Source of the DNA: Chromobacterium rhizoryzae
GTDB lineage: Bacteria > Pseudomonadota > Gammaproteobacteria > Burkholderiales > Chromobacteriaceae
Length of the DNA stretch: 64,000 bases
Direction: 5' to 3'
Assembly: GCF_020544465.1 (NCBI RefSeq)
Contig: NZ_CP066126.1
Coordinates: 2,046,001 to 2,110,000 of the forward strand
Position 1 is the stretch's first letter; each line of letters opens with the position of its first letter. Both the position numbers and the translations under genes were made by a program. Under the pieces are notes generated by a model, which worked only from the letters and a program-made list of their open reading frames with translations, ran no database searches and was not told the origin of the DNA. Shown in pieces: positions 17,086 to 26,531 of this stretch.

Positions 17086-17796
17086 ATGGCTAGCGCAAAT
17101 CCTTATGACGTGTTGAACAGTCAGACTCAGACCAATCCGAACAGCAGCGTCAACGGCAGCAAGAGCAATTCCGGCGTGGTGGGCTCCAGCGCCAGCGACA
17201 TTCAGAACACCTTTCTGAAGCTGTTCGTGGCCCAGATGCGTTCCCAGGACCCGATGAATCCGATGGACAACAGCCAGATGACGGCCCAGATGGCGCAGAT
17301 CAGCCAGGTGGGCGGCATTCAGCAGCTGAACCAGTCCATGCAGGCCTTGATCGGCGCGCAGGCGGCCTCCCAGTCGCTGATGGCGTCCAGCATGATAGGC
17401 AAAAAAGTGCTGGTGGCCGGCAGCAGCCTGCCCAAGCCGCCGGATGGCGGCACCACCCCGGCCGGCGTCTTGCTGAACGGGCCGGCGCAAACGGTGAAAG
17501 TCAACGTCAAGGACGCCAACGGCAATGTGGTTCGCACCATGACCATCGACAAGCCGGTGGCCGGCGTCAATACCTTCAGCTGGGACGGCAAGAACGACAA
17601 GGGCGAAGTGGTTCCGGCCGGCAAGTACAGCTTCAGCGCCGACGTGACCCAGGCCAGCGCCAACGGCAGCACCACGGCCGTGGCCTACAACACGCAAACG
17701 GTGACCGCAGTGGCGTGGGATAAAGGCGTTCCCGAACTGGTGCTGCCGGACGGCAGCCGCGCCCAATTGGGCGATGTGGCGCAGATGACCGCCTGA
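17086..17796 (+). CDS. flgD: Flagellar hook-capping protein FlgD
   Basis: 236 residues. The conserved N-terminal segment FLKLFVAQMRSQDPMNPMDN near 45 is the FlgD signature, followed by QMAQISQVGGIQQLNQ. The central FlgD-Ig/Tudor region includes VRTMTIDKPVAGVNTFSWDGKNDKG in two strands. It caps the growing hook and is lost when FlgK is added. The first 40 residues are rich in Ser/Asn, as expected for an export signal. Confidence 0.97.
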   Translation: MASANPYDVLNSQTQTNPNSSVNGSKSNSGVVGSSASDIQNTFLKLFVAQMRSQDPMNPMDNSQMTAQMAQISQVGGIQQLNQSMQALIGAQAASQSLMASSMIGKKVLVAGSSLPKPPDGGTTPAGVLLNGPAQTVKVNVKDANGNVVRTMTIDKPVAGVNTFSWDGKNDKGEVVPAGKYSFSADVTQASANGSTTAVAYNTQTVTAVAWDKGVPELVLPDGSRAQLGDVAQMTA

Positions 17797-17832
17797 TTCC
17801 ACTGACCTCATTCGACTTCAAGGACTGACATC

Positions 17833-19077
17833 ATGGGCTTTCAACAAGGTTTGAGCGGCTTGAACGCCGCCTCCACCCAGCTGGACACCATCGGCAACAA
17901 CGTGGCCAACGCCAACACCGTGGGTTTCAAGAGTTCGCGCACCGAGTTCGCCGACATGTACGGCAACACCTTGTACGGCATCGCCACCACCACGCCGGGC
18001 ATCGGCGTCAAGGTGGCCGCGGTGACGCAGAACATGAGCAACGGCAACGTGACCACCACGGGCCGCAGCCTGGACCTGGCGATCAACAACGGCGGCTTCT
18101 TCACCGTGGCCCAGCCGGACGGCACCTTGTCCTACACCCGCAACGGCCAGTTCCAGATCAACAATCAGGGTTACGTGGTCAACAACGGCAATTTCCTGCA
18201 GGGCTGGCAGGCGGACGCGGCAGGCAACATCACCCAGGGACCGGTCAGCAAAATACAGCTGAACTCCAACCTGGTGTCGCCGCAGGCCACCACCAAGGCC
18301 ACTCTCGGCATCAATCTGGATTCTCGCAGCACGGTGCCGACCGTTACGCCGCTGGATCCGACCAATTCGGCCTCCTACAACTGGTCCAACACCAATACGG
18401 TTTACGACTCGCTGGGCAACCCGCACCAGGTGACCATGTACTATGTCGCCGGCGCGCCCACCGCCGCTGGCCGGACCTGGACCGCAACCGCCTATGTGGA
18501 CGGCAACCCGGCCAATAACACGCCGCCCAACAGCAATAATTTTTCGTTGACCTTCAACACCTCCGGCGTGCTGACCACGCCCGGACCGTTCAATATCAAC
18601 TTCACCCCCAGCCCGCTCAACGGTTCGGCGGTGCCGCAGACCGTGGCCTTCAGCTTCACCGGCTCCACCCAGGTGGGGCAGAACTTCGGCGTGACCACTC
18701 CGCCGACCATAGACGGCTCCGCGCCCGGCAATCTGAAGGGCATCAATATTTCGTCCTCCGGCATCATCCAGGCGACGTTCACCAACGGCCAGACCAAGAC
18801 CATAGGCCAGGTCGCCTTGGCCAACTTCATCAATCCGCAAGGCTTGCAGTCCAAGGGCAACAATCTGTGGGCGCAGACCTACGATTCCGGCATCGCCTCC
18901 TACAATGCGCCCGGCACCGGCAATACCGGCACCATCCAGGCCGGCGCGGTGGAGGATTCCAACGTCGACCTGACCGCGGAACTGGTCAATATGATCACCG
19001 CGCAGCGCTATTACCAGGCCAATGCGCAGACCATCAAGACCCAGGACACCCTGGTTCAGACCTTGCTGAACATCTGA
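17833..19077 (+). CDS. flgE: Flagellar hook protein FlgE
   Basis: 414 residues, similar to E. coli FlgE (402). The N-terminal motif GNNVANANTVGFKSSR near 22 and the C-terminal DLTAELVNMITAQRYYQAN near 380 form the D0 core. The middle 250 residues are Thr/Asn-rich beta domains (D1/D2). It polymerises into the hook. A GGACTGACATC site precedes the ATG, and flgF follows after 17 bases. Confidence 0.97.
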   Translation: MGFQQGLSGLNAASTQLDTIGNNVANANTVGFKSSRTEFADMYGNTLYGIATTTPGIGVKVAAVTQNMSNGNVTTTGRSLDLAINNGGFFTVAQPDGTLSYTRNGQFQINNQGYVVNNGNFLQGWQADAAGNITQGPVSKIQLNSNLVSPQATTKATLGINLDSRSTVPTVTPLDPTNSASYNWSNTNTVYDSLGNPHQVTMYYVAGAPTAAGRTWTATAYVDGNPANNTPPNSNNFSLTFNTSGVLTTPGPFNINFTPSPLNGSAVPQTVAFSFTGSTQVGQNFGVTTPPTIDGSAPGNLKGINISSSGIIQATFTNGQTKTIGQVALANFINPQGLQSKGNNLWAQTYDSGIASYNAPGTGNTGTIQAGAVEDSNVDLTAELVNMITAQRYYQANAQTIKTQDTLVQTLLNI

Positions 19078-19094
19078 TGAGCTGAGCGCGCGCG

Positions 19095-19838
19095 ATGGAT
19101 AGAATGCTTTACCTGGCGATGAACGGCGCCAAGCACGTGATGTGGCAGCAGGCCACCACCGCCAACAATCTGGCCAATGTGCACACCAACGGTTTCAAGG
19201 CCGACGTGGTGGCCTTCCGCGCTTTGCCGGTGGTGGGCGAGGGCGCGCCGACGCGGACCTATGTGGTGGACAACACCGTGGGCCACGATCTGAGCCAGGG
19301 CAGCTTGATGCACACCGGCAACGTCAGCGACTTCGCCATCGGCTCCAAGGGTTTCTTCGCGGTGCAGGCGCCGGACGGCGCCGAGGCCTATACCCGCGAC
19401 GGCGGCTATGTGCTGGACGCCACCGGCATGATGCGCACCCGCTCCGGCCTGCCCATCATGGGCGACGGCGGTCCCATCGTGGTGCCGACCGGCTCCCGCG
19501 TGCAATTGGGCCAGGACGGCTCCGTGGTGGCGATTCCGCTGTCCGGCGCGGTGCGCACGCCGCAACTGGTCGGGCAGATCAAGATGGTCAACCCCGGCCC
19601 CAAGGAAGTGTACAAGGGCGAGGACGGCCTGTTCCGCATTAACGGCGGCGGCAACGCGGCCGCCGACGCCAACGTCAAGCTGGTGCCGGAAATGCTGGAG
19701 GCCAGCAATGTCAACTCGGTGGAAAGCCTGGTGCAGATGATTTCCCACGCCCGCCAGTACGACCTCAACGTCCGCCTGATGCAAACCGCGCAACAAGGCG
19801 ATCAGCAGGCGGCTCAACTGTTGTCCACCAACGGTTAA
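19095..19838 (+). CDS. flgF: Flagellar proximal rod protein FlgF
   Basis: 247 residues. MDRMLYLAMNGAKHVMWQQ followed by NNLANVHTNGFKAD is typical of FlgF. The C-terminal helix EASNVNSVESLVQMISHARQ completes the rod fold. It makes the fifth part of the proximal rod. Codon use matches the neighbours. Confidence 0.96.
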   Translation: MDRMLYLAMNGAKHVMWQQATTANNLANVHTNGFKADVVAFRALPVVGEGAPTRTYVVDNTVGHDLSQGSLMHTGNVSDFAIGSKGFFAVQAPDGAEAYTRDGGYVLDATGMMRTRSGLPIMGDGGPIVVPTGSRVQLGQDGSVVAIPLSGAVRTPQLVGQIKMVNPGPKEVYKGEDGLFRINGGGNAAADANVKLVPEMLEASNVNSVESLVQMISHARQYDLNVRLMQTAQQGDQQAAQLLSTNG

Positions 19839-19856
19839 ACCATAATATGAGATTGC

Positions 19857-19889
19857 GAGCCGCGGCGGCCCTGTAAGGGAACGCGGCTC
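19857..19889 (+). other. Hairpin between flgF and flgG
   Basis: GAGCCGCG (19857-19864) and CGCGGCTC (19882-19889) form an 8-bp stem enclosing a smaller CCCT/AGGG pairing. No T-tract follows, so it is more likely an mRNA-stability or processing element than a terminator. Confidence 0.4.
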
Positions 19890-19910
19890 TGGAGACGAGG
19901 TAAACAAGCC

Positions 19911-20693
19911 ATGATGCGCGCACTGTATATCGCCAAGACCGGCATGGATTCCAGCCAGTTCCAACTGGACGTGGTGTCCAACAACCTGGCCAACGTCAAT
20001 ACCGTCGGCTTCAAGCGCAGCCGGGGCATTTTCGAGGACTTGTATTACCAGACCCTGCGCCAGCCCGGCGCGCAGCTGGCCAACGGCAACACCACGCCCA
20101 CCGGCTTGCAGGTGGGCACCGGCTCGGCGGCGGTGGCCACCGCCCGCATCCACTCCCAGGGCAATACGACCCAGACCGGGCAGCCGCTGGACATGGCGAT
20201 CTCCGGCGAGGGCTTCTTCCGCATTCAATTGCCGGACGGGACCACCTCCTATACCCGCAACGGCGAGTTCAAGCGCAACGCCAACGGCGACGTGGTGAAT
20301 CCGGACGGTTATCCGCTGAACCCCAATATCAATATTCCCGGCACCGCCAACCAGATCACGGTGTCCTCCGCCGGCGTGGTGCAGTACTTCTTGCCCAATA
20401 ATCCGGCGGCGCAAACCGCGGGCACCATACAGCTGACCACCTTCATCAACCCGCAGGGTCTGGAGAGCGTGGGCAATAACCTGTATCTGCAATCCGCGTC
20501 CTCCGGCGATCCGCAGGACGGCGATCCGCAGACCGATACCCGCGGCGCGGTGCGTTCCGGCTTCGTGGAAGCGTCCAACGTCAACGTCACCGAGGAACTG
20601 GTCAATATGATCACCGCGCAGCGCGCTTTCGAGATGAACTCGCGCGCGATCACCACCGCGGACCAGATGCTGCAGAAACTGAGCCAGCTGTAA
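19911..20693 (+). CDS. flgG: Flagellar distal rod protein FlgG
   Basis: 260 residues, the standard FlgG length. Near residue 24 it has SNNLANVNTVGFKRSRG, followed by the FlgG-specific FEDLYYQTLRQPGAQ, and it ends EELVNMITAQRAFEMNSRAI. About 26 subunits form the distal rod. Tandem ATG codons at 19911 and 19914 follow a GGAGACGAGG region. Confidence 0.97.
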   Translation: MMRALYIAKTGMDSSQFQLDVVSNNLANVNTVGFKRSRGIFEDLYYQTLRQPGAQLANGNTTPTGLQVGTGSAAVATARIHSQGNTTQTGQPLDMAISGEGFFRIQLPDGTTSYTRNGEFKRNANGDVVNPDGYPLNPNINIPGTANQITVSSAGVVQYFLPNNPAAQTAGTIQLTTFINPQGLESVGNNLYLQSASSGDPQDGDPQTDTRGAVRSGFVEASNVNVTEELVNMITAQRAFEMNSRAITTADQMLQKLSQL

Positions 20694-20751
20694 GCAAGAA
20701 CGGGCCGCCGGCTGAGGCGGCCGATTCGGATTTGAATTGACGAGGTGTTTG

Positions 20752-21432
20752 ATGAAGGCGATGGCGATGGCGGCGATGTTGGCCGCACTATTGAGCGCTT
20801 GCGTGACCCAGGAGCCGCCGCTGGTGCAGCAGCCGACCAGCGCGCGTCCGCAACCGCAGCCGGTCAGCATGCCTAGCAACGGCTCGATTTTCCAGGCGGC
20901 CAGCTACCGGCCGCTGTTTCAGGACCGGATGCCCGCTTATGTCGGCGACACCCTGACTGTGAACATCCAGGAAAACTCGTCGACCTCGGCTTCCGAGCAG
21001 ACCACCAATACCCGAACCTCGGGCCTGAACAGCAGCATCAACGCCGGCATCAAGATTCCCTTCCTGCCCAGCGGCGCCGCCGGCGGTTTGGCCGGCGCCA
21101 ATTTCGGCGGCTCGGGTTCGGCCAACAATACCGGCAAGGGCGACAACAAGGTGGCCACCTCCTTCGTCAGCTCCATCACCGTCACGGTGCTGGAGGTGTT
21201 GCCCAACGGCAATCTATCGGTCAGCGGCGAGAAAGTCGTGAGGGTGAACAGCGACACCGAATCGATCCGCCTGTCCGGCGTGATCAATCCGCGCGATATC
21301 GGCGCGGACCGCAGCGTGTCTTCGCTCAAGGTGGCGGACGCCCGCATCGAGCAGCAGACCAAGGGGACGCACCGGCTGTACAATGAGCCGGGTTGGCTGG
21401 CCAAGTTTTTCATGAGTATATTGCCGATTTAA
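20752..21432 (+). CDS. flgH: Flagellar L-ring lipoprotein FlgH
   Basis: 226 residues from the ATG at 20752, which is preceded by GAGGTG; an in-frame codon at 20737 is less likely. The signal peptide ends in LLSAC, so the mature protein is lipidated. Conserved FlgH segments include GDTLTVNIQENSSTSASE, VTVLEVLPNGNLSVSGEK and SGVINPRDI. It forms the outer-membrane L ring. Confidence 0.96.
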   Translation: MKAMAMAAMLAALLSACVTQEPPLVQQPTSARPQPQPVSMPSNGSIFQAASYRPLFQDRMPAYVGDTLTVNIQENSSTSASEQTTNTRTSGLNSSINAGIKIPFLPSGAAGGLAGANFGGSGSANNTGKGDNKVATSFVSSITVTVLEVLPNGNLSVSGEKVVRVNSDTESIRLSGVINPRDIGADRSVSSLKVADARIEQQTKGTHRLYNEPGWLAKFFMSILPI

Positions 21433-21491
21433 CGGATTACCGGCCCGGGCGCGGCCATCTGGCGGGCGCGGCGGGCTGAAAGCGGGCGAAA

Positions 21492-22589
21492 ATGAAGCGA
21501 TTGATGTTAGCGATGCTGCTGGCGCTGGCCGTGTTTCCGGCCATGGCCGCGCAGCGTTTGAAGGATCTGACCAATGTCGGCGGGGTACGTCCCAACCAGT
21601 TGATAGGCTACGGCCTGGTGGTGGGCCTGGACGGCAGCGGCGACAAGGTTACCTCCTCGCCCTTCACCGGCCAGGCGATGTCCAATATGCTGAATCAGCT
21701 GGGCGTGCAAGTGCCTCCGGGCACCAAGCTCGACCCCAAGAACATCGCCGCGGTCACGCTGACCGCGACCTTGCCGCCGTTCGCGCGGCAGGGGCAGGCG
21801 ATAGACGTGACGGCCTCGTCTATCGGCGACGCCAAAAGCCTGCGCGGCGGCACCTTGCTGCTGTCTCCGCTGAAAGGCGCGGACGGGCAGATTTACGCGA
21901 TGGCGCAGGGCAATGTGGTCGTCGGCGGCGCCGGCGCCTCGGCGGGCGGCAGCTCCGCCCAGATCAATCAGCTCAGCGTGGGCCGCATTCCGGCCGGCGC
22001 CACGGTGGAGCGCGAAGTGCCCACCGCGCTGGGGTCCGGCGAATTCGTCAATCTGGAACTGCGCGAGTCCGATTTCACCACCGCCAACCGCGTGGTGCAG
22101 GCGATCAACAAATCGTTCGGCCAGGGCACCGCGCGCGCGGTGGACGGCAGGCTGATCGAAGTGCGCGCGCCGTTCGATCCGGACCAGCGCGTGCAGTTTC
22201 TGTCCAAGATGGAAAATATTGCCGTCGACCCGGCAGATGTTTCCCCCACCGTCATCATCAACGCCCGCACCGGCTCCATCGTGATGAATCAGGCGGTGAC
22301 CCTGGCGCCGTGCGCGGTGTCGCACGGCAACTTGACGGTGACCGTCAGCAACACGCCGCAAGTGAGTCAGCCCAACCCGCTGTCTGGCGGCAAGACCACG
22401 GTGACCAACCAGGCCGACATCAGCATCAACACCCCGGGCAGCAAGCTGATCAGCCTGCCCAACGGCGCCAATCTGTCCCGGGTGGTGGCGGCGTTGAACG
22501 CGCTGGGCGCCAACGCTCAGGATCTGATTTCCATCTTGCAGGCGATGAAATCCGCCGGCGCGTTGAAAGCGGATCTGCAGATTATCTGA
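21492..22589 (+). CDS. flgI: Flagellar P-ring protein FlgI
   Basis: 365 residues. A signal peptide ends at FPAMAA, followed by the family start QRLKDLTNVGGVRPNQLIGY within the mature protein. Other FlgI signatures are LDPKNIAAVTLTATLPPF, GAKSLRGGTLLL-like text and INARTGSIVMNQAV. It assembles the periplasmic P ring in the peptidoglycan layer. A strong terminator follows 20 bases after the stop, ending this transcription unit. Confidence 0.97.
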   Translation: MKRLMLAMLLALAVFPAMAAQRLKDLTNVGGVRPNQLIGYGLVVGLDGSGDKVTSSPFTGQAMSNMLNQLGVQVPPGTKLDPKNIAAVTLTATLPPFARQGQAIDVTASSIGDAKSLRGGTLLLSPLKGADGQIYAMAQGNVVVGGAGASAGGSSAQINQLSVGRIPAGATVEREVPTALGSGEFVNLELRESDFTTANRVVQAINKSFGQGTARAVDGRLIEVRAPFDPDQRVQFLSKMENIAVDPADVSPTVIINARTGSIVMNQAVTLAPCAVSHGNLTVTVSNTPQVSQPNPLSGGKTTVTNQADISINTPGSKLISLPNGANLSRVVAALNALGANAQDLISILQAMKSAGALKADLQII

Positions 22590-22609
22590 GCGCCGCTAGG
22601 ACGGTGAAC

Positions 22610-22637
22610 AAAAAGACGGCCGCGCGGCCGTCTTTTT
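22610..22637 (+). terminator. Intrinsic terminator after flgI
   Basis: Stem GACGGCCG / CGGCCGTC with a CG centre (effectively a four-base loop), preceded by five A and followed by five T. It separates flgB-flgI from flgJ, which has its own sigma54 promoter just downstream. Confidence 0.9.
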
Positions 22638-22642
22638 ATTCC

Positions 22643-22659
22643 TGGCCCGAATCTTGCTA
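22643..22659 (+). promoter_or_regulatory. Sigma54 promoter of flgJ
   Basis: TGGCCCG-N4-TTGCTA with GG (22644-22645) and GC (22656-22657) at N10 spacing. This is a near-consensus RpoN promoter. The predicted start is about 22669 and the flgJ ATG is at 22684 with CAGGAG in between. Confidence 0.8.
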
Positions 22660-22683
22660 TTAGCTGGATTCCAGGAGCGAGAA

Positions 22684-23670
22684 ATGACGATTCAGTCCAT
22701 CAATGCCGGCGCCGTGAGCGCCAACGATTTGCTAAACCGGCAGCTGGCCGTGGATCCGAACCAGCTGAACGAGCTGCGGGCGCAAGCGATCAAGGACCCC
22801 AAGGGCGCGGCGAGACAGGCGGCGTCGCAGTTCGAGGCCTTGTTGATGAGCACCTTGCTCAAGAGCATGCGCGAGACCAAGTTCGACCCGGAAGGCGAAT
22901 CCAACGATTTGAGCACCTACCAAGGCCTGTACGATCAGCAACTGACCCAGGCTTTGAGCTCCAACGGCGGCCTGGGGCTGGGCGATATGTTGTATCGCCA
23001 GATCGCCAAGCAGTCGAACTTCGATCCGGACGACAAGAGCGCGCGCACGATTTACGCCGCTCCCGGCCCGCAATTGGCCGCGCGTCCGGCCGGCGGCGCC
23101 AAGGCCCTGCAGGCCTACCAGGAAGCGCAGCAGACCGCCGGCGCGGTGTTGAGCTTGACGGCTCCGGCGGCTCAGACCAAGGCCGAGGCGGCCGGCAAGG
23201 GCGGCAGCCGCGACTTCGCCGCCGAAATGCTGCCGCATGCCCGCACGGCCGCGGCCCAACTGGGCGTGGCGCCGGAAGCCGTGGTCGCGCACGCGGCGCT
23301 GGAAAGCGGCTGGGGCAAGCGGGCGATTCGCCATCCGGACGGCAGCAACAGCCATAATCTGTTCGGCATCAAGGCCAGCGGCGATTGGCAGGGACGCACG
23401 GTCAGCGTGATGACCACCGAATACGAGGGCGGCGTCGCGCAGAAGCGGGTGGAGAAATTCCGCGCCTACGGTTCTTATTCCGAGGCCTTCAGCGACTACG
23501 CCCGTTTGTTGAAGGATTCGCCGCGCTACAAGAGCGCGCTGAACCAGGGGCAGAATATGTACGGCTTCGCGCATGCACTGCAATCCGGCGGCTACGCCAC
23601 CGATCCGCGCTACGCGCGCAAGCTGGTGGACGTGGCGGCGACTTTGGCGCAGCAAACCACGCGCAGTTAA
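22684..23670 (+). CDS. flgJ: Rod-capping protein / peptidoglycan hydrolase FlgJ
   Basis: 328 residues from the ATG at 22684 (GGAGCGAGAA upstream). The N-terminal rod-binding domain (about 30-110) has ASQFEALLMSTLLKSMRE. A linker of about 70 residues leads to a C-terminal glucosaminidase/muramidase domain (about 180-328) with the catalytic Glu in HAALESGWGKRA and the FGIKASGDWQG segment. The protein clears peptidoglycan for the rod. Both domains are present, as in beta- and gammaproteobacteria. Confidence 0.96.
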   Translation: MTIQSINAGAVSANDLLNRQLAVDPNQLNELRAQAIKDPKGAARQAASQFEALLMSTLLKSMRETKFDPEGESNDLSTYQGLYDQQLTQALSSNGGLGLGDMLYRQIAKQSNFDPDDKSARTIYAAPGPQLAARPAGGAKALQAYQEAQQTAGAVLSLTAPAAQTKAEAAGKGGSRDFAAEMLPHARTAAAQLGVAPEAVVAHAALESGWGKRAIRHPDGSNSHNLFGIKASGDWQGRTVSVMTTEYEGGVAQKRVEKFRAYGSYSEAFSDYARLLKDSPRYKSALNQGQNMYGFAHALQSGGYATDPRYARKLVDVAATLAQQTTRS

Positions 23671-23706
23671 GGACAAGGCAGCGGCGGCCGAGCTTGCACT
23701 TCAGGG

Positions 23707-23733
23707 TCAAGTTTTGGCGCGCCGGGCCGATAA
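23707..23733 (+). promoter_or_regulatory. Sigma28 (FliA) promoter of flgK
   Basis: TCAAGTTT, 11 bases, then GCCGATAA: the -10 matches the FliA consensus exactly and the -35 differs at one position. It lies 18 bases before the flgK ATG, so flgKL can be expressed late, after hook completion. Confidence 0.85.
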
Positions 23734-23751
23734 GGCAAAGAGAGGTAAATC

Positions 23752-25533
23752 ATGAGCTCCAATATTTTCTCGATCGGCGTGAGCGGACTGAATGCGGCTC
23801 AAACGGCTTTGTCGGTAACCGGCAACAACATCGCCAACGTCTCCACGCCGGGGTACAACGTTCAATACATCACCCAGGCCGGCCGCACGCCGCAATATCA
23901 GGGCTTCGGCTTCCTGGGGCAGGGCGTGGACGTCACCAATGTGCTGCGCACCTATGACAAATTCCTGTCCGGCCAGGTGCAGACCGCGCAGACCAACAGC
24001 AGCTATTACAGCACCCAGGTCAAGCAGCTGAATCAGATCAACAATCTGATGGCGTCGACCGACGTGTCCATTCTGCCCGCCTTGCAGGATTTCTTCGGCG
24101 CGATGCAGACGCTGTCTCAGCAGCCGGACGCCATTCCCAGCCGGCAGACCGTGCTCAATATGGCCCAGGCGCTGAGCACCAAGTTCGCTACCGTCGACGG
24201 CCAACTGCAGCAACTGCAGTCCGGCGCCAACGGCCAGATCAAGAGCACGGTGGACAGCATCAACTCGCTGGCCTCGCAGATCGCCAGCCTCAACACCGAA
24301 ATCGCCGCCTTGACCGGCGGCAATCAGCTGAGCGCGCAGCCCAACACGCTGATGGACCAGCGCGATCAGGCCATGCTGGAATTGAACAAGCTGGTCAGCG
24401 CCAAAGCCGTGCCGCAGGCGGACGGCACTTACTCGGTATACGTCGGCAACGGCCAGACTCTGGTGACCGGCGGTCAGACCAATACCCTGGCCACCCAGCC
24501 GCTGCCCAGCGATCCCACCACCTTGCAATTGGTGTTCAACAATCCCAACGGCACGGTGACGGCGATTCCGAACAATCTGATGTCCGGCGGCCAACTGGGC
24601 GGTTTGCTGAACTTCCGCGACGGCCCTTTGTTGCAGGCCCGGCAACAGCTGGGCACGATGGCGATCAACTTTTCCGCTTCGATCAATTATCAGAACCAGC
24701 TGGGCGTGGACAATACCGGCGCCGCCGGCCTGCCCATCTTCAACGATCTGAGCAGCTACGCCACCAATCCGCAGAATGCGGCCAGCAATCTGCAAGTGCT
24801 GATGGGCGATCCCAATAAACTGGCCACCGCGTCCAATATGGTGTCCACCGGCGGCGCCGGGGGCAACGGCGTCACCATGAGCGGCGTGTGGGCCACCTTG
24901 CCGGGCGGTTACGCGGGCAGCATCAACAGCGTGCCGCCGGTCTTTCCCGGCACCGGCACGCATCCGTCCATCGGCATGACCGGGATGACCATCACCGCCG
25001 CGGGCAGCCCGGCGACGATGACGGCCACCATCACCGGCCCCAACGGCGGCGGACCTTACAATGTGGTGCCGGTGGGCGGCGGCGCCAGCAATAGTTTCAA
25101 ACTGCAGACCACGGCGGTGCCGCCGGTGGACGTGGGCGTCAGCTTTCAGCTGTCCGGCGCGCCGATCAACGGCCAGACCTTTACCGTGGGGCCGGCGCCG
25201 GCAGGGACCAAGCCGCCGCCGGGCGACAACACCAATTTGCGCGAGCTGCTGGCGCAGCAGAACCTCAAGCTGATGGGCAATCAGTCCTACGGTTCGTATT
25301 ATTCGACGTTGGTGGCCTCGGTGGGCAACCAGACCAATACTGCGCAATTGCAGTCCGCGGCCATGCAGACTACTTTGAAGCAGACCACGGAAAGCCTGTC
25401 CAATGTCACCGGGGTGAGCCTGGATCAGGAGGCGGCCAATCTGATCAAGTACCAACAGTCCTATCAGGCGTGCAGCAAGGTGATACAGGTGGCGCAAACC
25501 ACCTTCTCCAGCATTCTGAACCTGATGGGCTAA
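23752..25533 (+). CDS. flgK: Hook-filament junction protein FlgK
   Basis: 593 residues. The N-terminal D0 motif reads TGNNIANVSTPGYNVQ near 25 and the C-terminus ends VSLDQEAANLIKYQQSYQA. The central region is Gly/Pro/Thr-rich and beta-structured. It is the first junction protein between hook and filament. An AGAGGTAAATC site precedes the ATG. flgL follows after 10 bases and shares the sigma28 promoter. Confidence 0.97.
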   Translation: MSSNIFSIGVSGLNAAQTALSVTGNNIANVSTPGYNVQYITQAGRTPQYQGFGFLGQGVDVTNVLRTYDKFLSGQVQTAQTNSSYYSTQVKQLNQINNLMASTDVSILPALQDFFGAMQTLSQQPDAIPSRQTVLNMAQALSTKFATVDGQLQQLQSGANGQIKSTVDSINSLASQIASLNTEIAALTGGNQLSAQPNTLMDQRDQAMLELNKLVSAKAVPQADGTYSVYVGNGQTLVTGGQTNTLATQPLPSDPTTLQLVFNNPNGTVTAIPNNLMSGGQLGGLLNFRDGPLLQARQQLGTMAINFSASINYQNQLGVDNTGAAGLPIFNDLSSYATNPQNAASNLQVLMGDPNKLATASNMVSTGGAGGNGVTMSGVWATLPGGYAGSINSVPPVFPGTGTHPSIGMTGMTITAAGSPATMTATITGPNGGGPYNVVPVGGGASNSFKLQTTAVPPVDVGVSFQLSGAPINGQTFTVGPAPAGTKPPPGDNTNLRELLAQQNLKLMGNQSYGSYYSTLVASVGNQTNTAQLQSAAMQTTLKQTTESLSNVTGVSLDQEAANLIKYQQSYQACSKVIQVAQTTFSSILNLMG

Positions 25534-25543
25534 GGAGAGACCG

Positions 25544-26467
25544 ATGCGTATCAGCTCCAACAATATTTATCAGTCAGGCCTGAACAATATGCAGAGCCTG
25601 CAGGCCAACATCTACAAGCTCACCATGCAGATCGACAATCAGCAAAGGGTGGTGACGCCGGCCGACGATCCGGTGGCCGCGGCGCGCATTCTGCTGATCA
25701 GCCAGTCGCAGGGACAGAACAGCCAGTACATCAACAACACCCAGGCGGTCAGTTCCTGGTTGTCGCTGTCGGAAACCGCGATCAAGAGTTCGTCGGACCT
25801 GATGGCCAGCATGAAGAGCCTGGCGATTTCCGCCGGCAGCGGCGCGTTGAGCCCAACCGAGCTGCAGGCGATCCAGAAGCAGCTGCAGGAAGGCATCACC
25901 GAGTTGACGACTTACGCCAACTCCACCGACGGCCGCGGCAATTATCTGTTCAGCGGCAACAAGACCGATACGCTCCCCTTCGCGGTCAGCTTGTCGGCGG
26001 TGCCGCCGGCTTCGTATCTGGGCGATACCGGCCAGCGCAGCGTGCAGATCAGCGCTTCGCAGCAGATGACGATTTCCGATCCGGGCAGCACCGTGTTCGG
26101 CACGCCCGGCGGCAGCGCCACCGCGGCCTTCGACGGCCTGATCCAGCTGAACACTCTGCTGGGCCAGAATCCCAAGCCCGCCAACTTCGGCACCCAGCTG
26201 AACAGCGCGATCAACGCCATCGATGCGGCTCAGCAGCAGATGTCGCTGTCTTTGGCGTCCATCGGCGCGCGCGGCCAGCAGAACGACAATATGCAGAATG
26301 TCGGGGGCAGCCTGAAACTGCAATACGCCAGCAGCATCGGCGATTTGCAGGATCTGGACATGCCGCAGGCGATATCGGACTTTACCTTGGCGCAGACTTC
26401 GTTGAAGTACAGCCAGCTGACCTATAACAAGGTGACTCAGCTTTCGCTGTTCAACTATATCTCCTAA
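25544..26467 (+). CDS. flgL: Hook-filament junction protein FlgL
   Basis: 307 residues, flagellin-like. It starts MRISSNNIYQSGLNNMQ, has the RVVTPADDPVAAARIL segment near 35 and the GRGNYLFSGNKTDTLPF loop near 125, and ends with a D0 helix (TSLKYSQLTYNKVTQLSLFNYI). It connects FlgK to the flagellin filament. Tandem hairpins follow the stop codon. Confidence 0.97.
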   Translation: MRISSNNIYQSGLNNMQSLQANIYKLTMQIDNQQRVVTPADDPVAAARILLISQSQGQNSQYINNTQAVSSWLSLSETAIKSSSDLMASMKSLAISAGSGALSPTELQAIQKQLQEGITELTTYANSTDGRGNYLFSGNKTDTLPFAVSLSAVPPASYLGDTGQRSVQISASQQMTISDPGSTVFGTPGGSATAAFDGLIQLNTLLGQNPKPANFGTQLNSAINAIDAAQQQMSLSLASIGARGQQNDNMQNVGGSLKLQYASSIGDLQDLDMPQAISDFTLAQTSLKYSQLTYNKVTQLSLFNYIS

Positions 26468-26514
26468 TCCGGCGTGCGCCGGACAAGACAAAGGCCGCGT
26501 AAGCGGCCTTTGTC
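26468..26514. terminator. Terminator after flgL (two hairpins)
   Basis: A small hairpin TCCGGCG/CGCCGGA (26468-26483) is followed by a 12-bp perfect stem GACAAAGGCCGC / GCGGCCTTTGTC with loop GTAA (26487-26514). Convergent with the EF-hand gene, it can serve both strands. Confidence 0.8.
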
Positions 26515-26531
26515 GTTGGCGCGGGCCGGGT

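Noticed and set aside
19056..20879. 607-codon minus-strand frame
   Set aside because: Antisense to flgF and flgG, which are unmistakable.
23707..25563. 618-codon minus-strand frame
   Set aside because: Antisense to flgK; composition is that of a GC-skewed shadow.
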